Positions 1-6,416 of a stretch of DNA of 10,123 nt are shown piece by piece. Under the pieces are notes generated by a model. The model made no database searches, was not told the origin of the DNA, and saw nothing but the letters and a program-made list of their open reading frames with translations. Source of the stretch: Bacteroidota bacterium (GTDB lineage: Bacteria; Bacteroidota; Bacteroidia; UBA8524). Each line of letters starts with the position of its first letter. Position 1 is the stretch's first letter. A program made the translations under genes and the position numbers. Where the stretch lies: NCBI GenBank assembly GCA_003531115.1, contig DQHT01000104.1, positions 6,691 through 16,813 on the forward strand, given 5' to 3'.

Positions 1-217
1 TACCGCAGGCCACAAGTTCATCAAGTTCTTTTGAAAGGGTGTCTAAACTGTAACGATAGTAGCCAGGCATCGAGGAAATTTCCTCCTTAATACCCATTCC
101 TTCAATGATAAATAAAGGAGCGATGAAGTCGGCAGGCGACAATTGAGATTCCGCAACCATTTCACGGATTACTGAATTGGCTCGAAGTATTCTCGGACGA
201 TTATGCGGATAGTACAT
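1..217 (-). CDS. hemB: Porphobilinogen synthase (delta-aminolevulinic acid dehydratase), N-terminal part
   Basis: HemB condenses two 5-aminolevulinate molecules into porphobilinogen, an early cytosolic step of tetrapyrrole synthesis. Only the first 72 codons are present; the gene runs off the left edge. The translated start reads MYYPHNRPRILRANSVIREM, followed by LSPADFIAPLFIIEG at about residues 26-40 and SSMPGYYRYS at about 48-57. These match the family's N-terminal pattern (RPRRLR..., LxPxDLIxPLFV.EG, I.SMPG.YR.S). The catalytic lysines and the metal site lie outside the window. The ATG sits 5 nt after the hemE stop codon, so it is almost certainly the last visible gene of the hemACDE-B operon. 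No internal promoter is visible before it. Identification is firm from the N-terminal motifs. Confidence 0.93.
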   Translation of the reverse strand, partial: MYYPHNRPRILRANSVIREMVAESQLSPADFIAPLFIIEGMGIKEEISSMPGYYRYSLDTLSKELDELVACG

Positions 218-222
218 GGGAT

Positions 223-1269
223 TTATTTAAGGTTTGCTGTATGTCCATACTCAAATGCTTTCGCTGTTTCTACAAAGGCTTTCGCAGAATCAACCGGGGT
301 TTGAGGTAGTACACCATGACCCAGGTTAACAATATGTTTCGCGTGACCAAAACTCCTGATCATCTTCAGTGTTTCTTCCTGAACGGTTTTTACATCGGCC
401 AACAGGATGGAAGGATCGAGATTTCCCTGAAATACGGTTTCGGGTCCACAAACATCACGGGCAAAGGCTGCCGGAGTAATCCAATCAAGTCCAAGAGCGG
501 ATGCTCCTGTATTGCTTAGATCCTTCAATGCGAACCAGGCACCCTTGGCAAAGAGTATTACCGGAACTTCTTCACGGATGGCGTTCGTTAATTTTTGAAG
601 ATATGGCAGGGAAAAGCGCCTGTACCAATCCGGACTCAATAATCCCCCCCAGCTGTCGAAGAGCTGCACGGCGTTTACCCCGGCAATAACCTGCATTTTG
701 AGGTAGGTGATACTGGCTTCGGTAATTTTATCGAGGAGCTGATGGGCTAATTCCGGGTTTTGTGCACAGAATTGTTTGGCGATGGAAAAATCTTTGGAGC
801 CTTTTCCTTCCACCATATAACAAAGTAGCGTCCATGGAGAACCGCAGAATCCGATCAAGGGAACTCGTTCAGAAAGTGCGTCTTTCACTGCATGGATCGC
901 AGGAATTGCATAGGCCAACTCGGTTTGGGTGTCTTGTGGACGAAGGGCCATCACATCAGCATGTGTTCGTATCGGATTCGGTAATAATGGCCCTTTTCCT
1001 TCTACCATTTGTACATCCATACCCAATGCCTGGGCAATAACGAGGATATCGGAAAACAGAATAGCCGCATCAACACCGATCTGTTCTACAGGCATCACGG
1101 TAATAGCTGCCGCAAGTTCGGGTTGACGTACACGATCAAAGAAGGAATACTTTTCTTTGAGCTTCATATAATCAGGCAAATAGCGACCAGCCTGACGCAT
1201 GAACCATACAGGTGGGCGTTCGGTTAATTCTCCGCGGAGGGTTCTGAGGAATAAATCATTTTTAAGCAT
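223..1269 (-). CDS. hemE: Uroporphyrinogen decarboxylase
   Basis: HemE removes the four acetate carboxyl groups of uroporphyrinogen III to give coproporphyrinogen III, in the cytosol and without a cofactor. The protein has 348 residues, the usual length. Both family signatures are present: PVWFMRQAGRYLPDY at residues 20-34, with the substrate-binding arginines R25 and R29, and GFCGSPWTLLCYMVEG at about 140-155. The active-site aspartate is probably D74 in LFSDIL. The C-terminal NLGHGVLPQTPV segment is also typical. Its ATG overlaps the end of hemD by 8 nt, which suggests translational coupling. hemB follows 5 nt after its stop. In several Bacteroidota haem clusters I recall hemF between these two genes; it is absent here. 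Confidence 0.97.
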   Translation of the reverse strand: MLKNDLFLRTLRGELTERPPVWFMRQAGRYLPDYMKLKEKYSFFDRVRQPELAAAITVMPVEQIGVDAAILFSDILVIAQALGMDVQMVEGKGPLLPNPIRTHADVMALRPQDTQTELAYAIPAIHAVKDALSERVPLIGFCGSPWTLLCYMVEGKGSKDFSIAKQFCAQNPELAHQLLDKITEASITYLKMQVIAGVNAVQLFDSWGGLLSPDWYRRFSLPYLQKLTNAIREEVPVILFAKGAWFALKDLSNTGASALGLDWITPAAFARDVCGPETVFQGNLDPSILLADVKTVQEETLKMIRSFGHAKHIVNLGHGVLPQTPVDSAKAFVETAKAFEYGHTANLK

Positions 1270-1924
1270 ACGTTTCGTTGAGCAGGGTTTGAGCCATCAT
1301 TGCCATTTCAGGTTGGGCCAGAAAGTGGGTATTAATATAACCGAAACCTTGGACAGCTTCGGCAGTAATAGGTCCTATACAATAAAAGCGCTGGTCAGGG
1401 TCAAATTGATTATGTTTAAAAAGACTTTTTGCTGCCCTGGGACTAAACAGGCAAATGGCATCATAGTCTCTTCGTTTTAAGAGAGGAAAAAGTTGGCGGC
1501 TTTCATAACAGAAGTAAGAATGAAAGGGAAATTCAGGATGCGTTTTGGCAGTTCCGGGGAGAACGTCCCGATGTTCCTTACCACAAAAATAATGGATGGC
1601 GGCAGTTTCTTGCAGGAACAGTTCTTTGCAAAGTTCATCCATCCTGGAAAAGACACGGATGCTGCCGGTATAGCCCATCTCCCTTAATCGGCTTGCGGCT
1701 TTTTGTCCTACAATATATAGCCGTTCAGGGAGCAGATTCAGTTGTTCTTTATGGATGGAATTAAGGGCATTTGCACTGCTAATAACGCCATAGCCTGATA
1801 ATTTAGCGAACCTGATTTTCTGAGGCACAATCTCAAGCACTTCAATAAAGTCCAAAAAAACCTTCGCCCGGCTTAACAGGGCGAAAAATTCAGGCGAAGC
1901 CTTTTTGGTGATTAGTACTTTCAT
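1262..1924 (-). CDS. hemD: Uroporphyrinogen-III synthase (divergent)
   Basis: HemD closes hydroxymethylbilane into uroporphyrinogen III, inverting ring D. The sequence is poorly conserved, as is normal for this family, and at 220 residues it is slightly short (commonly 240-260). Identification rests on the two-lobe pattern: VISSANAL near residues 47-54 and VGQKAASRLREMGY near 72-85 in one lobe, then ICLFSPRAAKSLF and CIGPITAEAVQGFG in the other. These echo the family's TSxNAV / VGxxTAxxL and FTSPSAV / IGxxTAxAA motifs. It lies between hemC (1-nt gap) and hemE (8-nt overlap), where the pathway expects hemD. A terminator-like hairpin lies within its codons 13-25 and is listed separately. Confidence 0.88.
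   Translation of the reverse strand: MKVLITKKASPEFFALLSRAKVFLDFIEVLEIVPQKIRFAKLSGYGVISSANALNSIHKEQLNLLPERLYIVGQKAASRLREMGYTGSIRVFSRMDELCKELFLQETAAIHYFCGKEHRDVLPGTAKTHPEFPFHSYFCYESRQLFPLLKRRDYDAICLFSPRAAKSLFKHNQFDPDQRFYCIGPITAEAVQGFGYINTHFLAQPEMAMMAQTLLNETYA
1854..1885 (-). terminator. Terminator-like hairpin inside the 5' part of hemD (candidate attenuator)
   Basis: Read on the minus strand, the hemD coding sequence contains TTCGCCC, a 9-nt loop and GGGCGAA (perfect 7-bp stem, positions 1885-1879 and 1869-1863), then GG and seven consecutive T residues (1860-1854). This has the form of a rho-independent terminator on the transcribed strand of the operon, about 40-70 nt into hemD. A smaller AGGC-TTC-GCCT hairpin lies just before it. 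Translating ribosomes would normally mask it, so it could act as a polarity or attenuation point limiting hemD-hemE-hemB relative to hemA-hemC. The codons also encode protein, so chance is a real alternative. Confidence 0.35.
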
Positions 1925-1925
1925 C

Positions 1926-2822
1926 TCAGGGCTGTCTTAATGTTTTCATGATCTCCCGTCCACCTATTTTCAGGATGTGTTGCGCAAAGTTTTGTCCGGC
2001 TTCCTTCCAGTTGTTCAGTGAAACCTGTTTCTCTGTTCTTACACTTACCCTTCCATCCAGGCTGTTTAGAATTCCGCTGAATCGAAAATGATCGCCGCGA
2101 AATTGAGCCAGAGCCCCCAAAGGAGCGGCACACCCGGCTTCGATTTCGGCCATAAAATCACGTTCAATTGTTGCCGCCTGAAAACTTGGAAGATGATTAA
2201 CGGATCGAATCGTTTCGTGTATCCGGATATCGTCAATACGCCCAACTATTGCGATTATTCCCTGCGCCGGAGCCGGAATCATCCAATCAAGGGTGATATG
2301 CTTATCCGGTAGAATTCCCAATCGGGTGAGTCCTGCTTTGGATACGATTCCGCCATCCATCATGGCCATACGCTCCAGACGGGTGTGCATATTGCCACGG
2401 AGTTCGGTGAAGCGGTGGTTGGGATACCTGGCCAGCCATTGAGCCCTTCTTCTGGGACTCCCCGAGGCAATAAGAAGATCTCTGACAAAAAAATCGTCGC
2501 CGGGTGTTTCCGAAGGGATGAAAACATCGTGGTATTCGTCCCGCTCCAGAACGGCAATGAGCGCCAAGCCCTCCGGAATTTGTGTGGGATAGTCCTTTAA
2601 AGAATGTACCCCTATATCTACTTTGCCTTCCAAGAGGGCCTGGTCTATGGCCTTAGTGAATACCCCGGTTTGCCCTAATTGATGCAGGGGGGTGTTTTGG
2701 TCCTGATCTCCCTTTGTACTAATCCCAACAATTTCAGTGGGAAGTGGGCTCAGAGCCTTCTGAACATGTTCTGCCTGCCAAATGGCCAGGGCGCTGTTAC
2801 GGGTTCCGATGCGGATTGTCAT
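1926..2822 (-). CDS. hemC: Hydroxymethylbilane synthase (porphobilinogen deaminase)
   Basis: HemC polymerises four porphobilinogen units into hydroxymethylbilane in the cytosol. The 298-residue protein has the usual length. Visible hallmarks are the N-terminal IRIGTRNSALAIWQA, VGISTKGDQD near residues 32-41, VHSLKDYPT near 72-80 with the probable catalytic aspartate D77, the arginine-rich ASGSPRRRAQ and ELRGNMHTRL segments that bind the cofactor and substrate carboxylates, and EAGCAAPLGALA with C231, the residue that anchors the dipyrromethane cofactor. Its ATG overlaps the hemA stop codon by one base (TAATG), and hemD starts 1 nt after its own stop, so hemA, hemC and hemD should be co-transcribed and probably translationally coupled. 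Confidence 0.97.
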   Translation of the reverse strand: MTIRIGTRNSALAIWQAEHVQKALSPLPTEIVGISTKGDQDQNTPLHQLGQTGVFTKAIDQALLEGKVDIGVHSLKDYPTQIPEGLALIAVLERDEYHDVFIPSETPGDDFFVRDLLIASGSPRRRAQWLARYPNHRFTELRGNMHTRLERMAMMDGGIVSKAGLTRLGILPDKHITLDWMIPAPAQGIIAIVGRIDDIRIHETIRSVNHLPSFQAATIERDFMAEIEAGCAAPLGALAQFRGDHFRFSGILNSLDGRVSVRTEKQVSLNNWKEAGQNFAQHILKIGGREIMKTLRQP

Positions 2823-4006
2823 TAGGCCACAGAATTAGTGATCCAGAGTTTTAGCCAGCTAAGCTTTTGTGGATCTTCTTTGATGGATTGAAACAGGCGG
2901 GCCTCTAGTCGTTTTCGTTGATAAAAACTCGCCGAATTCACTAACTGTTTGTCACTATGCCGGCGTTCAAACTCTGCGCCGATCGCATTTACGTATGGGG
3001 ATGCGAGCCTTGCAGTTTGCCAGGCATAAAATTCGTTTATCTCCTCCGCTACAATTCCCTGAGCTTTCGGAATTTCTTTGCATCTTTTACTTATGTTACC
3101 GAGAACGTAGGCGCTAATCTCATCTACATGGAAGACCCTTTTATTTCCCCGGGCATTTCCCAAAGCAGCCGGCATTGCCAAATCTAAAAACAAGGCAGGA
3201 GCAGATGTTTTTTCAATTTCTTCATCATCAAGCAACAGACCTGGTGATGAGGCAGCATTTACCAAAGCATCAAAGTCTGCCAATGCAAATTTCCATGAAT
3301 CAAAGGCCAGTACCCGAACCCCATATTCCCTGGCAAAGAGCAGGGATTTTTCTTCGCTCCGGTTTGCTACCCAAATCGTTTCCGCTGCCTTATGTTTGAG
3401 TAAGTTTTCTATTACCTGACGGCCTATATCACCAAGACCCAGTATTAATAATTTACTTCGCTTAAAATCCGCCAATTCATCTTTAAGTAATCGCACTGCA
3501 GCATAGCTTACCGAGCTCGTCCCGCTGCTAAAATCCGTTTCATTTTTGATTCTTCGGCTTGCATAGGTTGCAGCATTCATGAGCTTTTCAATTTCACCAT
3601 TTAAAACTCCGTGGGTTTTAGCCAGACAGGTGGCCTTTTTCATCTGTCCGATGATCTCAAAATCACCTGGGATCTGAGAGTCAAGACCAGCCGCCACTTC
3701 AAAAAAGTGCTGAATCGCTTCTCTGCCCTCAAAGTGATAAGATACAGCTGCATACTCCTCCATGGACAAGGCTTTTTGGGAAGCAAAATAGGCCTCAATG
3801 GTTTTCGGATGAGGACCCCGAAGGAAAAAACTTGTACGATTACAGGTGGTAAGAATAAACCCCTTGCATGATCCGGGAATAAAAACATCCTCGTAATAAT
3901 GAATGATCTCTTCCTGACTTAGCGAAAACTTTGTGCGCAGCCTGAAATCAGCCTTTTTGTGACTGACTCCGAAAGCATACCAATGATAAGATTCTGTGCT
4001 GGTCAA
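2822..4006 (-). CDS. hemA: Glutamyl-tRNA reductase, TTG start
   Basis: HemA reduces the glutamyl group of Glu-tRNA(Glu) to glutamate-1-semialdehyde with NADPH, the committed and usually regulated step of the C5 haem pathway. The product has 394 residues, slightly shorter than the common 410-430. It shows the catalytic cysteine in ILTTCNRTSFF (C55), the GLDSQIPGDFEIIGQ block at about 107-121 (family form GLxSxxxGExQIxGQ, here with D for the usual E), the nucleotide-binding LILGLGDIG at about 187-195, and VANRSEEK downstream. The start is TTG: an in-frame TAA lies six codons upstream, there is no ATG or GTG between, and the first internal Met falls well after the conserved GVSHKKA motif and C55. 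First gene of the minus-strand hem operon, divergent from araC. Confidence 0.95.
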   Translation of the reverse strand: MTSTESYHWYAFGVSHKKADFRLRTKFSLSQEEIIHYYEDVFIPGSCKGFILTTCNRTSFFLRGPHPKTIEAYFASQKALSMEEYAAVSYHFEGREAIQHFFEVAAGLDSQIPGDFEIIGQMKKATCLAKTHGVLNGEIEKLMNAATYASRRIKNETDFSSGTSSVSYAAVRLLKDELADFKRSKLLILGLGDIGRQVIENLLKHKAAETIWVANRSEEKSLLFAREYGVRVLAFDSWKFALADFDALVNAASSPGLLLDDEEIEKTSAPALFLDLAMPAALGNARGNKRVFHVDEISAYVLGNISKRCKEIPKAQGIVAEEINEFYAWQTARLASPYVNAIGAEFERRHSDKQLVNSASFYQRKRLEARLFQSIKEDPQKLSWLKLWITNSVA

Positions 4007-4011
4007 GGCTA

Positions 4012-4054
4012 CAAAACTAACTTAGCACAATTTTGCATAATACCTCTAAAGGTA
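4012..4054 (-). promoter_or_regulatory. Candidate promoter region of the hemACDEB operon
   Basis: On the minus strand, TAGTTTTG (4019-4012) fits the Bacteroidetes -7 consensus TAnnTTTG exactly and ends only 5 nt before the hemA TTG start; a TTA lies 18 nt upstream where TTG would be expected at -33. If used, the transcript would be nearly leaderless. An alternative further upstream, TACCTTTA (4055-4048), misses the consensus by its last base. I cannot decide between them by eye. Confidence 0.35.
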
Positions 4055-4066
4055 AATTTAGTACCT
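4041..4066. promoter_or_regulatory. TACCT/AGGTA repeat cluster between hemA and araC (candidate operator)
   Basis: TACCT at 4041-4045, AGGTA at 4050-4054 and TACCT at 4062-4066 form two overlapping inverted repeats, TACCT-N4-AGGTA and AGGTA-N7-TACCT. A further AGGT-N4-ACCT lies at 4148-4159, just before the araC start, and TACCTG recurs at 4062-4067 and 4155-4160. AraC-family dimers usually bind repeated half-sites near promoters, so these could be binding sites for the adjacent regulator. The region is AT-rich and the half-sites are short, so chance cannot be excluded. Confidence 0.35.
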
Positions 4067-4109
4067 GTATCGGTATTTTTATCGGAATCTGTACAAAAGC
4101 CCGCTATAA

Positions 4110-4141
4110 TTGCATTTGTATTGTCCATTTAGTTTCTTTTG
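4110..4141 (+). promoter_or_regulatory. Candidate promoter for araC-hemH
   Basis: TTG at 4110-4112, a 21-nt spacer and TTCTTTTG at 4134-4141 resemble the Bacteroidetes TTG/TAnnTTTG promoter with one mismatch in the -7 box. Transcription would begin around 4148, giving a leader of roughly 15-20 nt. An AAGGTG, which could act as a loose ribosome binding site, lies at 4147-4152. Weak evidence. Confidence 0.3.
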
Positions 4142-4164
4142 ACCCTAAGGTGAATACCTGAAGT

Positions 4165-5058
4165 ATGCAATTAATACCCGTAAAAGAAGAAAAAAATACC
4201 TCTAAAAGTTGCCTCCGCCTTTTAATTGAAGAAGAGGGCTTTAGGGTTTTCCAGAGTGCCGAAGAAAGTTTGGCCTATTTCCATGTTAAAGGCAATGTAG
4301 AAACCAGTATTGTGCAGTTTTATTATGCCTTGCAGGGTGAGTTTACCTATAGTTTCGGACCGCACTATCAGTTGCAGCTTAAAGAAGGGAATTATTTCTT
4401 TTTCTATAATCCGGAGAATGACATGGTCTTTGATATCCATGCAGAAGGGGAGGTAAAATGGGTGGGGTTTTTTATCAGCATCCAGAAATTGCATTCTCTG
4501 TTCTTAGACCAAATGACTGAGTTGCCCTTTTTGTCGGGCGAAAATGCCAATCACAAAATTTACGAGAAAAACGAGTTTAATAGCTCCATACGTTTGGCCT
4601 TATTGCAACTTTTCTCAGTAAAAATGGCCGACAATGCTTTCCGTGTTTTTACAAAAGGAAAAATTTACGAAGTACTCTCTCTGCACTTTTCACATAAAGA
4701 AACCGATGTGGAAGCATGTCCTTTTTTAAAGGATGAAGCCAATCTTTCAAAAATTAAAAAGGCAAAGGAAATATTATTGGCGCGCATGAGCAATCCTCCA
4801 TCCATCGCTGCGCTGAGCAAGGAAGTTGGTATAAATGAATATCGCCTCAAGACGGGTTTTAAAGAGGTGTACGGGAATACCGTTTATGGGTTTTTGCTCG
4901 ACTATAAGCTTGATCACGCCCGTCACCTGCTCGATCAGGAACAGCAGCAGGTAAATGAGGTTGCCTACGCCATAGGCTATTCCAATCCCTCCCATTTTAT
5001 TGCTGCCTTCAAGAAGAAATTCAGCATTACGCCAAAAAAATACATGCAAAGCAAATGA
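4165..5058 (+). CDS. AraC-family transcriptional regulator (PchR-like) coupled to hemH
   Basis: Probable DNA-binding regulator of 297 residues. Residues about 1-180 form an AraC-type ligand-binding domain without obvious membrane segments. A short linker carries ACPFLKDE (C185-P186). The C-terminal AraC DNA-binding domain spans about 195-295, with helix-turn-helix one around IAALSKEVGINEYRLKTGF (214-232) and two around VNEVAYAIGYSNPSHFIAAF (263-282), ending in the typical ITPKKYMQ. The C-terminal half, including PPSIAALSKEVGINEYRLK, resembles the PchR group that controls siderophore and iron genes. An in-frame TGA two codons upstream fixes the ATG. Its stop overlaps the hemH start (ATGA), and hemA is divergent, so haem or iron control is a reasonable inference; the ligand and its sign of action are unknown. 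Confidence 0.9.
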   Translation: MQLIPVKEEKNTSKSCLRLLIEEEGFRVFQSAEESLAYFHVKGNVETSIVQFYYALQGEFTYSFGPHYQLQLKEGNYFFFYNPENDMVFDIHAEGEVKWVGFFISIQKLHSLFLDQMTELPFLSGENANHKIYEKNEFNSSIRLALLQLFSVKMADNAFRVFTKGKIYEVLSLHFSHKETDVEACPFLKDEANLSKIKKAKEILLARMSNPPSIAALSKEVGINEYRLKTGFKEVYGNTVYGFLLDYKLDHARHLLDQEQQQVNEVAYAIGYSNPSHFIAAFKKKFSITPKKYMQSK

Positions 5059-6074
5059 GTACAGCCGCCTTATTGATAAACCTTGGTTCACCAGAATCAA
5101 CCTCTGTAAAGGATGTAAAAAAATATTTAGGGGAGTTTCTTATGGATGATCATGTGATTGACATCCCCTACCTCACCCGTTTTTTATTGGTAAAAGGGAT
5201 CATTTTAAATACCCGTCCGAAAAAATCAGCGGCAGCTTATAAAAGCATCTGGTGGGAGGAAGGCTCACCCTTGACGGTTATTTCCAGGCGCCTGAGAGAA
5301 AAGGTTCAACAGTTTACGGAAAAACCTGTTTACCTGGCCATGCGCTATGCTCAGCCATCCATTAAGGGAACATTAGAAAGGATGGTGCAGGATCAGCCGG
5401 ATTTAAAGTCGGTTTTTGTGGTACCCCTTTATCCTCATTTTGCCATGTCTTCCTATGAAACCGTAGTTGACAGGGTTAAAGAATTGGCACGGGAGCATTT
5501 TCCACACCTTGAGATCCATATTCAGGAACCTTTTTACCGCGATGCGGAGTATGTGGAAATACTGTCCAAATCCATTAAAGAACATTTGCCCGAAGGGTAT
5601 CATTTGCTTTTTAGTTACCATGGAATTCCTGTTCGTCACCTTAAAAAAAGTGATACTACCCAATCGCATTGCCGCCAGACAGCAAACTGTTGCACTATCG
5701 ATTCGCCTGCCCATAGCACATGCTACCAACATCAAACGGAAGTGACTACCCGATTGGTAGCTGAAAAGCTTGGTTTAAGCAAAGATCAATACAGCCAGTC
5801 CTACCAATCCCGTTTAGGACGAGATGAGTGGATACGCCCCTATTCCGATGAAGTATTTAAGACCTACCCTACTCAAGGAATCAAAAAAATGGCCGTGGTT
5901 TGTCCTGCTTTTGTCAGCGACTGCCTGGAAACGCTTGAAGAAATGCAGGTTGAAGGGAAGGAAGATTTTCTCCATGCCGGGGGCGAAGATTTTGTACCTA
6001 TACCCTGCCTCAACGAACGCGAAGATTGGAGCAGACTTCTTGCCAAATGGATCAACCAGCGTTTACCCGCATGA
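5055..6074 (+). CDS. hemH: Ferrochelatase with internal cysteine cluster
   Basis: Ferrochelatase inserts Fe2+ into the porphyrin, the metal-insertion step of haem synthesis. The 339-residue protein starts with the typical ALLINLGSPES, then KKYLGEFLMDDHVIDIP. The catalytic histidine is H189 in FSYHGIPVRH; the conserved glutamate is E292 in FVSDCLETLEE; SYQSRLGRDEWIRPY is the expected substrate-pocket segment. Between them, at residues 206-223, lie four cysteines (C206, C212, C213, C223) in a C-x5-CC-x9-C arrangement followed by YQHQ. This position corresponds to the internal segment proposed to carry a [2Fe-2S] cluster in some bacterial ferrochelatases. The ATG overlaps the araC stop by 4 nt, indicating translational coupling with the regulator. 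A strong terminator follows 27 nt after the stop. Confidence 0.97.
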   Translation: MSTAALLINLGSPESTSVKDVKKYLGEFLMDDHVIDIPYLTRFLLVKGIILNTRPKKSAAAYKSIWWEEGSPLTVISRRLREKVQQFTEKPVYLAMRYAQPSIKGTLERMVQDQPDLKSVFVVPLYPHFAMSSYETVVDRVKELAREHFPHLEIHIQEPFYRDAEYVEILSKSIKEHLPEGYHLLFSYHGIPVRHLKKSDTTQSHCRQTANCCTIDSPAHSTCYQHQTEVTTRLVAEKLGLSKDQYSQSYQSRLGRDEWIRPYSDEVFKTYPTQGIKKMAVVCPAFVSDCLETLEEMQVEGKEDFLHAGGEDFVPIPCLNEREDWSRLLAKWINQRLPA

Positions 6075-6100
6075 ATCACTACCCTTTGTTTTCTTTTCAT

Positions 6101-6132
6101 GTTGATCAGTTGTTTTAACTGTCAACTTTTTT
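6101..6132 (+). terminator. Rho-independent terminator of araC-hemH
   Basis: GTTGATCAGTT (6101-6111) pairs with AACTGTCAAC (6117-6126) across a 5-nt GTTTT loop, giving ten base pairs with T6106 as a single bulge. Six T residues follow (6127-6132). It lies 27 nt downstream of the hemH stop and points the right way to end the araC-hemH transcript. Confidence 0.8.
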
Positions 6133-6159
6133 CAGGACGATACAGTGAAGAGCTTTAGG

Positions 6160-6195
6160 GTCCGTCATGCTGAGCGAAGCCGAAGTAAGACGGAC
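6160..6195. repeat. REP-like palindromic repeat
   Basis: GTCCGTC (6160-6166) and GACGGAC (6189-6195) form a perfect 7-bp inverted repeat around the core CATGCTGAGCGAAGCCGAAG. This core is very close to the CGTCATGCTGAGCGAAGTCGAAG-type dispersed intergenic repeat that I recall from many Bacteroidota and other genomes. It lies between two terminators in a convergent intergenic region, the usual place for such repeats. Only one copy is in the window, so repetition cannot be shown here. Confidence 0.6.
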
Positions 6196-6278
6196 AGAGC
6201 AGGATCTTCGTCGTCTGAGGAATAATCAGTTCTGGAACCAAAGTTACCCTTGGACAGATAAAATCGAGCTAAACAAAA

Positions 6279-6310
6279 AAACCCTTGTAACACTACTGCT
6301 ACAAGGGTTT
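6279..6310 (-). terminator. Terminator of tRNA-Lys
   Basis: A perfect 11-bp inverted repeat, AAACCCTTGTA (6279-6289) and TACAAGGGTTT (6300-6310), surrounds a 10-nt loop. On the minus strand it begins 14 nt after the tRNA 3' end and runs into a T-rich tract (TTTT then GTTT), so it should end the tRNA transcript. On the plus strand there is no T tract beyond the stem, so it is probably one-directional. Confidence 0.8.
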
Positions 6311-6324
6311 CTAAAAATTAACTG

Positions 6325-6397
6325 TGATCCCTCTGGGGCTCGAACCCAGGACCCCATCCTTAAAAGGGATGTGCTCTACCTGCTGAGCTAAGGAATC
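6325..6397 (-). tRNA. tRNA-Lys (anticodon TTT)
   Basis: The 73-nt sequence folds as a complete cloverleaf: acceptor GATTCCT/AGGGATC (one T-G wobble), D arm GCTC/GAGC, anticodon arm CATCC/GGATG with loop CTTTTAA giving anticodon TTT (lysine AAA/AAG), 5-nt variable loop, T arm CTGGG/CCCAG with loop TTCGAGC, and discriminator A. The 3' CCA is not encoded (the following bases are CAG), so a CCA-adding enzyme is needed. It stands alone with its own promoter and terminator. Confidence 0.97.
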
Positions 6398-6416
6398 GTT
6401 TTCCGTTTAGGGACTG

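Noticed and set aside
1921..2133. 70-codon minus-strand frame overlapping the 3' end of hemC
   Set aside because: It is an alternative frame of hemC on the same strand; hemC in its own frame has clear family motifs including C231 and reaches its stop at 1926.
4774..5100. 108-codon minus-strand frame antisense to araC and hemH
   Set aside because: It is antisense to two strongly supported genes, including the helix-turn-helix region, and shows no recognisable motif.
6167..6391. 74-codon plus-strand open frame
   Set aside because: It begins inside the REP-like hairpin, crosses a terminator and runs antisense through the tRNA; the protein resembles no family I know. Translated tRNA antisense is a common source of false genes.
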